A stretch of DNA of 9,340 bases from Chitinophagaceae bacterium. Its GTDB lineage: Bacteria; Bacteroidota; Bacteroidia; Chitinophagales; Chitinophagaceae. The position numbers and the translations under genes were made by a program. Below are positions 1-5,872 of this stretch, piece after piece. The DNA lies in the NCBI GenBank assembly GCA_009996555.1, contig JAACZX010000064.1, positions 1 through 9,340 of the forward strand. The letters run 5' to 3'. Each line of letters starts with the position of its first letter. The first letter of the stretch is position 1. The notes beneath the pieces were generated by a model, which had not been told where the DNA came from, made no database searches, and worked only from the letters and a program-made list of their open reading frames with translations.

Positions 1-512
1 AGCCATGCATTATTCAACCGACCGGTTTTTGCAGCTGCTAACAGCATTACCGGTAAACCAACTATAAACACGGTGACCAAACCGGTAAAAGCAAACAAAC
101 CTCCTGCCTGGTGTAATTGGGCCGGTTTGTATCCCAGTTTACGTACTTGTTGTGGAGTGTATGCAAGGGAACTGACAGCTCCGGCTGGAAGAAAAACGCT
201 GATGAAATTTCTGGTAAGAAATAAAAGCGCAGCGTGTGCCCAACTCAGCTGCAAACGAAATGCTGCAAAACTTTTTTTATAAATACCTGATTGAAAAAAA
301 ACATACACGAACGTTATACAACCGGCAACCATCATCCAAAGTGGGTTAGCTGTTGTAAGGTGCGGCACAATATCTGCCAGTTCTTTTTGTTCCGCTTTAA
401 AAAAGAGAACTGCAAAAAGAACACACAGTAATGCCAGTATCACTTTCCGGTTTTTTAGCAAAGTCCCGGAAATAATTGAAACGGTTTTATGGATAACAGT
501 TGCTGGTTTCAT
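1..512 (-). CDS. MprF/YbhN-like integral membrane protein (N-terminal part, runs off left edge)
   Basis: This is the first 170 residues of a polytopic inner-membrane protein; the rest lies beyond the window. It starts at an ATG at 512 (MKPATVIHKT) with a basic N-terminus. Hydrophobic segments lie near residues 22-38, 58-76, 92-118 and 137-160. The stretch RNFISVFLPAGAVSSLAY (101-118) followed by a basic QQVRKLGYKPAQLHQ loop resembles the conserved core of the lysylphosphatidylglycerol synthase transmembrane (flippase) domain found in MprF and the UPF0104/YbhN family, as I remember it from Bacteroidota proteins. MprF proteins flip, and in full-length forms make, aminoacylated phosphatidylglycerol, which lowers the negative charge of the membrane. 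Whether this gene also carries the C-terminal aminoacyltransferase domain cannot be seen here, so it could be a flippase-only protein. It begins 17 bases after the 530-565 hairpin and has no obvious promoter of its own. Confidence 0.72.
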   Translation of the reverse strand, partial: MKPATVIHKTVSIISGTLLKNRKVILALLCVLFAVLFFKAEQKELADIVPHLTTANPLWMMVAGCITFVYVFFQSGIYKKSFAAFRLQLSWAHAALLFLTRNFISVFLPAGAVSSLAYTPQQVRKLGYKPAQLHQAGGLFAFTGLVTVFIVGLPVMLLAAAKTGRLNNAW

Positions 513-529
513 TGTATAACGTTTATGAA

Positions 530-565
530 TTACACAGTCCTGCATTGTTGCGCAGGACTGTGTAA
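530..565 (-). terminator. Perfect 14-bp inverted repeat between two genes, possible terminator or processing hairpin
   Basis: TTACACAGTCCTGC (530-543) is exactly complementary to 552-565, with an 8-base loop. It lies 14 bases after the stop codon of the secreted Lys/Thr-rich protein and ends 17 bases before the ATG of the MprF-like gene. Neither side has a clear U-tract in the minus-strand reading, so it is not a textbook intrinsic terminator. It could terminate weakly, protect the upstream mRNA 3' end, or serve as a processing site in a continuing transcript. Confidence 0.6.
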
Positions 566-579
566 TGAGTTATTCAGTA

Positions 580-957
580 TTACTCCTGTTTTTTGTTTTC
601 TTTGTATCGTTTGTCGGGTGTGCCGTCTTTTTTTGTGTGCTGCACAACTGCATGGCCTTTCATGTTATTGCTTGCTTTGTTATGCATAACTACAGCTTCG
701 CCGTTTTTCTTAACGGGAGTGGGTGTGTTTTTTGCAACGGCCGGAGGAGTGGTAGCTGGTTTTTTTTCTTCTTTCTTCATGGTTGTGGCAACTACAGGTT
801 TCTGTGTGGCAACCACGGGTGTTTGTTTTTTAACAGTGGACATTTTACCAGTCTGCATTTTTGAATCCTTTGTTTTTGAAGAACTGGTTGTTGTTTGTGC
901 AACAGCAGCTGCACTGAAGCCCATAAGGGCAATTGCTGCAATAATTAACTTTTTCAT
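580..957 (-). CDS. Small secreted Lys/Thr/Ala-rich low-complexity protein
   Basis: A 125-residue protein starting at the ATG at 957 (MKKLIIAAIALMGFSAAAVA, then QTTT). I chose this start over the upstream ATG at 1107 because it gives a clean Sec signal peptide with an AVA-Q cleavage site near residue 20, and because the longer form would overlap the preceding gene. The mature part is highly charged and disordered: a Ser/Thr/Lys run (22-45), a small internal duplication (PVVATQKPVVAT, about 47-58), a KKEEKKPATTPP segment, and a basic tail with TKKDGTPDKRYKENK (108-122). Similar KDGTPDxRYKxNK tails occur, to my recollection, in many small uncharacterised Bacteroidota proteins; their function is unknown to me. 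The gene begins 13 bases after the stop of the 174-residue protein, suggesting co-transcription. No Shine-Dalgarno is visible; the leader is A-rich. Confidence 0.8.
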   Translation of the reverse strand: MKKLIIAAIALMGFSAAAVAQTTTSSSKTKDSKMQTGKMSTVKKQTPVVATQKPVVATTMKKEEKKPATTPPAVAKNTPTPVKKNGEAVVMHNKASNNMKGHAVVQHTKKDGTPDKRYKENKKQE

Positions 958-970
958 TTTTTTTGATTTT

Positions 971-1495
971 TTAGTTGAACATATATGATTGATAAAATTT
1001 TCCTTCGTTTTCAGTAGTAAATACCGGCAGGCTGAATTTGATTTCTGATGTTTCGAGCCAAACATCATAGAGATAACCTGTAATACGCCATTCGTTTCTT
1101 GCATCATCTCCTTTTGTACTTCGTTTTGAAAAAAGAATTACGCCTGTACATGATCCCGTTATTCCATCAGTTACAATACTTCCTTCTACTGCCATTACAA
1201 GACCTGCTGGCGAAAGCTCATTCATTTGCACCGGACATGCACGATCCATGCGGGCATCAATTACAACCCAGTCTGCGTAACCTGTTAATCCATCCATGCT
1301 GTCTGGTTTGGCTGATCCATTAATGTATGATCTGCATCCTTTCATCCGGAGAATACCATTTTCAAAATCGATCATCACCTCCAGCAAGGGCAAGTGTTCC
1401 TGGAACAGAATACCTGCTTTTTTCCACCCGGCAGTTTCTGATGCTGCCGCCGGAACGGTACATTCATACGAATAAAGTGTAGAAGACTGATTCAT
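971..1495 (-). CDS. Unrecognised 174-residue soluble protein
   Basis: The start is the ATG at 1495 (MNQSSTLYSYECTV) and the stop is TAA. I do not recognise a family. No signal peptide or membrane segment is visible, so it is probably cytoplasmic. The composition suggests an all-beta fold with short strands (for example WVVIDARM about 76-83, GVILFSKR about 118-125, EWRITGYLYDVWLET about 135-149). Cysteines are at 12, 54, 87 and 116 and do not form a CxxC metal site. It is followed after 13 bases by the secreted Lys/Thr-rich gene, so both may form one transcript. The 182 bases upstream hold no exact TAnnTTTG promoter box. The coding call rests on an open frame of this length with sensible composition and on its spacing to the next gene. 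Confidence 0.75.
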   Translation of the reverse strand: MNQSSTLYSYECTVPAAASETAGWKKAGILFQEHLPLLEVMIDFENGILRMKGCRSYINGSAKPDSMDGLTGYADWVVIDARMDRACPVQMNELSPAGLVMAVEGSIVTDGITGSCTGVILFSKRSTKGDDARNEWRITGYLYDVWLETSEIKFSLPVFTTENEGKFYQSYMFN

Positions 1496-1677
1496 ATTTT
1501 CTGTATTTGTTGATATAAACCTACAATCATGTTTGTGCTTTCATTCCTGCAAATAGTCCAGCAGGCAAAACCTGTCGGTGAATACAACCAATGTGCAGGT
1601 TAGCGTTTTACTAAGTGTGTTTATAGCAATAAAAAGGCAGCCTTTCAGCTGCCTGATCTTGGGTAAACGAACAAGGA
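1496..1677 (-). other. Intergenic region between terminator-ended operon and the 174-residue gene
   Basis: About 180 bases without a supportable gene. It holds the intrinsic terminator at 1631-1654. The remaining 135 bases presumably carry the promoter of the downstream pair. The best -7-like match on the minus strand is TAGGTTTA, about 25 bases before the ATG at 1495, one base off the TAnnTTTG consensus and without a well-placed upstream TTG. Short competing inverted repeats (CCTGC/GCAGG and CAGG/CCTG, about 1547-1593) are present but weak. Confidence 0.5.
1631..1654 (-). terminator. Rho-independent terminator after the GH18-CE4-GT2 gene
   Basis: On the minus strand AGGCAGC (1654-1648) pairs perfectly with GCTGCCT (1641-1635) around a six-base loop, and is followed directly by TTTT (1634-1631). 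It lies 23 bases past the TAG stop of the three-domain enzyme. It marks the 3' end of the transcription unit coming from the right. No matching T-run exists on the plus-strand side, so it looks unidirectional. Confidence 0.87.
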
Positions 1678-4600
1678 CTAAGAAGTGGCTGTTATTGCAG
1701 CAACATGTCCTGTTCTATTTAAAACACCCCACTGCTGGCCCTCTCCTTTCAGTGCTTTTTTAATTGCTCTGAAAAGAATAATATACATCAGCTGACGGTA
1801 AACCAGCCGTTGCGGAATAAGCCACAATAATTTGATTGGTTTTTCTTTTTCAAATGCAAACGCAATTACGCTTATCAGTATATCAATGAACATAAACAGC
1901 AGGTAATATGTTCCGATCTTGTTCAGGCTTGTTGCATCGTGCCGGTTCCAGATAAGACTTGCCACTAACATCAGGTCAGCTAACGGAGCAAGAACAGGCA
2001 GTAATATCTGGAACAGCAGAATATTGGGTAAAGCCACCAAACCCAATCCTTTGTATTTAGGATTGAAACAGGCGTCTTTGTTTTTCCAGAAGGCCTGCAT
2101 AATGCCGTAACTCCAGCGGAAGCGTTGCTTCATAAATTGCTGTAATGTTTCAGGTGCTTCGGTTACAGCAATGGCTTTTGTACAATTAACTACCTTGTAT
2201 CCTTTTCGCAGGATACGGATGGTAAGATCGCAATCCTCGGCCAGCGTATCTGTTGTAAAACCACCCGCCTGTTCAATTGCATCCTTCCTGAAAGCACCAA
2301 TCGCTCCCGGCACAACGGTAATGCCGTTCACAAGATCAAGCGCCCTGCGATCGAAATTTTGTGCGGTGGTATATTCAATACTTTGCCATTTGGTGAGCAT
2401 GGTGTTTTCATTGCCAACTTTTACATTTCCTGCAACGGCCCCGATTGTTTCTTTGCCGCTGTTTTTCTGCGAAACGAATGCATCCATCAAATGCATCAGG
2501 GCATCTGTTTTTAATTGCGTATCGGCATCAATACAAACCACATATTCATGTTCGGCATGGCGGATACCTTCATTTAATGCAGATGCTTTTCCGCCGTTTT
2601 GTTTTGAAATGATCATCACTTTATCGTTATGCTGAAATGCATCTTTCACTCTTTGCAGGGTGTTGTCTTTTGATCCATCATCAACAAATACGATATTGAA
2701 ATACGGATAATCCTGGAGCAGCAGATTCTCAATTGTGCGGGTTGCATTCACCTCTTCATTGTAAGCAGGAACAATAATACTTACCGGTGGAAAAGCATTT
2801 TTGCCGGTAGTAAACAGCATACTTTTTTCCTGTTTCTTTTTCAGTAGTGCCATTACGCCCATCGCTGCAATTTTTACGATTCCAAGGATAATCGCCAGCC
2901 AAAAAGATACAGTAAGGATGCGTTGCAGCCAGTAACCTGCTCCGGCTACGTTGTAATCAATTTGCGTTAAACTGCTTTGCACAGGCGGCATTAATTTATC
3001 CTTATCCGTATGTAATAACGATGCAATTGTTGTAAAAGCAATACCACGGGTTTTAAAGTAATGAATGATGCGGGGCAATGCATCAACCGTTGCCTGCCTG
3101 TTGCCACCTGCATCGTGCAGGAGAATAATGCCTTTCTGCGGATTCGCTTCGTACTGCCGAATAACCCTGTTGTAAATACTGTCGGCAGTAATATGTTCTT
3201 CCCAGTCATTTGGATCAATACTTTCGCCAACGGAATAATAGCTTCTTTGTTTACTCTCTGCAATTGGTTTCAGTTCTACTTCTTTTGTAGGTTCAGCATC
3301 TGCATTAAAGGGCGGACGGAACAGCACTGTACTTCTTCCCGTAACAGCTTCAATTAACAAACGAGTTGCTTCCATTTCTGCCACAGCCCTGTTAGTGGTT
3401 ACTTCCGCAATATTGGGATGAGTAAATGTATGATTGCCTATTTCATACCCATCAGCTGCAATTTGTTTTAATAACGGCAGGTTATTTTCTGCCTGCAGGC
3501 CCACAACGAAAAATGCCGCAGGTACTTTTTCCTTTTTAAGTATGCGAAGTATCTGTGTTGTGTACAATGGGTCAGGCCCATCATCAAATGTGAGCAATAC
3601 CTGCTTATGAACAGTGCCATATTTTTTAATGACATAACGGGTTGGAAGTTGCAGGTAGTTCTGCTCTGCAATAATGCCTTCTGTACTGTCGGCCTCCAGT
3701 TTAATTCGGCCTGGTTCCGGTGTTGCTACTACGTTCAGCACTTCACCATCGCCTAAATAATCGGGATGTTCAGTACTTGTATTCACAAAAGCAAGTTGCT
3801 TCAGATCAAAAGGCTGTTGTTTCAGGGATATATCGCTGAGGTTACGCCCATAAAAAGTCCATAAACGTTCATCTTCGCTTCCCAGGCGCCACAATGCAGT
3901 TCCAGCAGTTCCATATTCATCTGCAAAGCGCAGCGTATTAAAATTAGTGGCAGCATCATTAAAACAAACTTTGTGACGAATGCCTGCTGCATCGGTATAC
4001 ACATACTCATTACTGTATGTATCGTTATTGAAATCAATGTAAGCCTGGTATTGTTTTGCAGTTGCAAGCGCCTGCTGATATGTTATTGTTGCAGCTTCAC
4101 TTTGCTGCGGCCAGTCGTAACCATAACCCGCAATACCAAGAATAATTTTTTGCGATGATACTGCTGCTGCTGTCTGGTCGAGCATTTTTTCAATCCAACG
4201 CTGACTGCTTATTGCTCCCGGTACACTGCTGCTGTAGTGTTCATCGTAAGCCATCAGAACAATGTAGTCATTGTATTTCGATAGTTCTGAAATATTGAAG
4301 TCAGCATTATCCGGCATAATATCCTGGGTTACCAGTAAGCCTTCTTTATGCATTCTGCTGTACAATTCTTTCTGAAAGGAGATGGCTGCATCATCTGATG
4401 TTTCTTTGTATTCTTCAAAATCAATATTCACACCCTGCAAATGATACAATTTATTGTAATGGATAATATCTGTAATGAGGCGTTCTCTTTTTTTTCTGTT
4501 TGTAAGAATTCTGTGCAGGAGTTCTCCATCAAATGCCCCCTCGCCTTTCAGATCGTTGGTATTGTTGATGAGCGGAATGATTTTGACATGCGTTTTCTGC

Positions 4601-5073
4601 ATAAGCTTTAACGCAGTAAAATCAATGGAAGGACGAAGCGTGTCGGCAACAGGATCAATAAAGAACCATTCCGGGAACAGCACATTCAGGCTGTTTATAT
4701 TTTTTTGCAGTGAGTAGAATGATTGTGGATCCCAATCGACATAAAACGCAGCCCTGATGTTTTGCACAGCAGGCGCTGCAGGTTCATGTATGAGTTGTTC
4801 GTTATATTGTTTGGCTTTCAGAAAAGCATCGAAACCTTTGTACTTCTGCATTTCTTTTGCATTTAAACCCGGGGGAACTACAGGGCTTTTCAATGTATGC
4901 AAAACCTGGCTGTTGTTAAGATCGGGCAACAAAGGTTTTGTTTGCCAAACAAATGAAATGATCAATGCGGATATCATCAACAGAACAAGAACGATAGCTC
5001 CACGTGAGGTCCACAGAAACATGTTCCACCTGAATGTTGATTTTGTTTCGAATACCTGTTTTGAGTTGTTCAT
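1678..5073 (-). CDS. Membrane-bound fusion of GH18-type hydrolase, NodB/CE4 polysaccharide deacetylase and processive GT2 glycosyltransferase
   Basis: A 1131-residue protein. The ATG at 5073 (MNNSKQVF) is preferred over an in-frame TTG two codons upstream. A basic N-terminus and a membrane helix (about 24-43) anchor it with the next part outside. Domain 1 (about 105-413) is a YaaH/SleL-like GH18 fold: GVNIDFEEY carries D218 and the catalytic acid E220, and MAYDEHY (about 274-280) is the later conserved strand. The first Asp of DGxDxDxE is Gln213. Domain 2 (about 483-688) is CE4: TFDDGPD with D497/D498, zinc ligands H548 and H552 (NHTFTHP), FRPPF with R586, and LLHD with H653. A helix (about 714-743) followed by KKKQEK returns to the cytosol. 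Domain 3 (about 762-993) is GT2: VDDGS (D798/D799), DAD (849-851), the AED acid pair (E946/D947) and QRFRW (983-987), typical of PgaC/IcaA, chitin and hyaluronan synthases, with further helices to about 1102. It likely makes, deacetylates and trims a beta-linked GlcNAc-type polymer. The gene follows the DUF1003 gene by 12 bases. Confidence 0.93.
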   Translation of the reverse strand: MNNSKQVFETKSTFRWNMFLWTSRGAIVLVLLMISALIISFVWQTKPLLPDLNNSQVLHTLKSPVVPPGLNAKEMQKYKGFDAFLKAKQYNEQLIHEPAAPAVQNIRAAFYVDWDPQSFYSLQKNINSLNVLFPEWFFIDPVADTLRPSIDFTALKLMQKTHVKIIPLINNTNDLKGEGAFDGELLHRILTNRKKRERLITDIIHYNKLYHLQGVNIDFEEYKETSDDAAISFQKELYSRMHKEGLLVTQDIMPDNADFNISELSKYNDYIVLMAYDEHYSSSVPGAISSQRWIEKMLDQTAAAVSSQKIILGIAGYGYDWPQQSEAATITYQQALATAKQYQAYIDFNNDTYSNEYVYTDAAGIRHKVCFNDAATNFNTLRFADEYGTAGTALWRLGSEDERLWTFYGRNLSDISLKQQPFDLKQLAFVNTSTEHPDYLGDGEVLNVVATPEPGRIKLEADSTEGIIAEQNYLQLPTRYVIKKYGTVHKQVLLTFDDGPDPLYTTQILRILKKEKVPAAFFVVGLQAENNLPLLKQIAADGYEIGNHTFTHPNIAEVTTNRAVAEMEATRLLIEAVTGRSTVLFRPPFNADAEPTKEVELKPIAESKQRSYYSVGESIDPNDWEEHITADSIYNRVIRQYEANPQKGIILLHDAGGNRQATVDALPRIIHYFKTRGIAFTTIASLLHTDKDKLMPPVQSSLTQIDYNVAGAGYWLQRILTVSFWLAIILGIVKIAAMGVMALLKKKQEKSMLFTTGKNAFPPVSIIVPAYNEEVNATRTIENLLLQDYPYFNIVFVDDGSKDNTLQRVKDAFQHNDKVMIISKQNGGKASALNEGIRHAEHEYVVCIDADTQLKTDALMHLMDAFVSQKNSGKETIGAVAGNVKVGNENTMLTKWQSIEYTTAQNFDRRALDLVNGITVVPGAIGAFRKDAIEQAGGFTTDTLAEDCDLTIRILRKGYKVVNCTKAIAVTEAPETLQQFMKQRFRWSYGIMQAFWKNKDACFNPKYKGLGLVALPNILLFQILLPVLAPLADLMLVASLIWNRHDATSLNKIGTYYLLFMFIDILISVIAFAFEKEKPIKLLWLIPQRLVYRQLMYIILFRAIKKALKGEGQQWGVLNRTGHVAAITATS

Positions 5074-5085
5074 AAACAATGTTTT

Positions 5086-5793
5086 TTACGCTGCATTGAT
5101 ATGTGTTTTTGCCTGTGTTATAAGGTCACGCAGCACATCGGTTTGCATTTGCTGCATCTCCAATAAACTTTCTTGCTGATGGATAATGAGGTGATCGATC
5201 TTTTCATGCAGCATCCGTATCTCCAGTTCGCTTTTCAGGTTAACCATGTAATCGTTTTTTGCACGGTCACGGTCTTTTTCTTCCTGGCGGTTTTGGCTCA
5301 TCATAATCACCGGTGCCTGTATGGCTGCAAGACAAGAGAGAATTAAGTTGAGAAGAATAAAGGGATAGGGATCAAATCCGTTGTTGTGAAGTGTAACAGC
5401 ATTCCATATCATCCAGCAGAAAAGAAACAGACCAAAAGTTCCGATGAATTTCCAGCTGCCTCCAAAACCTGCAATACGGTCGGCCCAGCGTTGTCCTCGT
5501 GTAACAGGATTTTTTATTTCACTTGCTTCATCAGCAATCAGGTGATTTTGGTTGATATTATCCAGCACCGTATGTTCCAATTCTGTTAAAGTGCCTACTT
5601 CCATTGATAAAAGGTTCTGAATATAGAGTTGCCTGTAGTAATTCAACTCTGAAGCAGACATGAAATGATCTTCACTAAAACCGGGGTGATCTTTTTGAAT
5701 TTCTTTTAATACGCCATTCCGGACAGACCTGCCCGGCACACGATCTTCAACAGGAAACAGTTTGCCTGAAATATCACTTGTAAAATTCTCCAT
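5086..5793 (-). CDS. DUF1003 family membrane protein
   Basis: A 235-residue protein starting at the ATG at 5793 (MENFTSDISG). The C-terminal half matches the DUF1003 family: GGSWKFIGTFGLFLFCWMIW (about 111-130) and FDPYPFILLNLILSCLAAIQ (140-159) form two membrane helices joined by a short loop. The characteristic APVIMMSQNRQEEKDR and KNDYMVNLKSELEIRMLHEKID follow, and the protein ends in a long, probably coiled-coil helix (about 167-230). The N-terminal part (GKLFPVEDRVPGRSVRNGVL, then KDHPGFSEDHF and ELNYYRQLYI) resembles the N-terminal module seen in longer DUF1003 proteins. In some of those I recall Cys residues there, and none is present here. The biochemical role of the family is not established. 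The stop is 12 bases before the ATG of the three-domain glycan enzyme, so the two are probably co-transcribed and perhaps translationally linked. Confidence 0.92.
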   Translation of the reverse strand: MENFTSDISGKLFPVEDRVPGRSVRNGVLKEIQKDHPGFSEDHFMSASELNYYRQLYIQNLLSMEVGTLTELEHTVLDNINQNHLIADEASEIKNPVTRGQRWADRIAGFGGSWKFIGTFGLFLFCWMIWNAVTLHNNGFDPYPFILLNLILSCLAAIQAPVIMMSQNRQEEKDRDRAKNDYMVNLKSELEIRMLHEKIDHLIIHQQESLLEMQQMQTDVLRDLITQAKTHINAA

Positions 5794-5809
5794 GGGCTGG
5801 TTTTGCCAG

Positions 5810-5817
5810 CAAAGCTA
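5810..5817 (-). promoter_or_regulatory. Possible Bacteroidota -7 box before the DUF1003 gene
   Basis: The minus strand reads TAGCTTTG here, an exact fit to the Bacteroidota sigma-factor -7 consensus TAnnTTTG, 16 bases before the ATG at 5793. No TTG is found at the expected upstream distance, so the call is weak. If real, the DUF1003 and glycan-enzyme genes can be transcribed separately from the kinase, with a very short leader. Confidence 0.3.
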
Positions 5818-5872
5818 TTGCCGGCCAAAGAACAGCTGGGTTCTTAATCGTTGAACAGGCAGAAACTGTCGG

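Noticed and set aside
565..988. Plus-strand frames rich in Phe, Cys and Val opposite the secreted Lys/Thr-rich gene
   Set aside because: They are the complement of Lys/Thr/Ala codons and have unnatural composition. The minus-strand frame has a signal peptide and an in-operon start.
958..1107. ATG at 1107 as the start of the secreted Lys/Thr-rich protein
   Set aside because: It overlaps the upstream gene by more than 130 bases and would bury the signal peptide 50 residues inside.
2171..2635. A 154-residue plus-strand open frame inside the glycan enzyme gene
   Set aside because: It lies opposite the conserved GT2 catalytic region, which explains the open frame. No recognisable domain.
5074..5079. 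TTG start two codons upstream for the three-domain enzyme
   Set aside because: ATG at 5073 is next to it and leaves 12 bases after the preceding stop. No ribosome-binding site favours TTG.
5796..5845. Short hairpins (GCTGG/CCAGC at 5796-5810 and AAGAAC/GTTCTT at 5828-5845) between kinase and DUF1003 genes
   Set aside because: Stems of only five and six pairs without a T-run on the minus strand. Not convincing as terminators or riboswitches.
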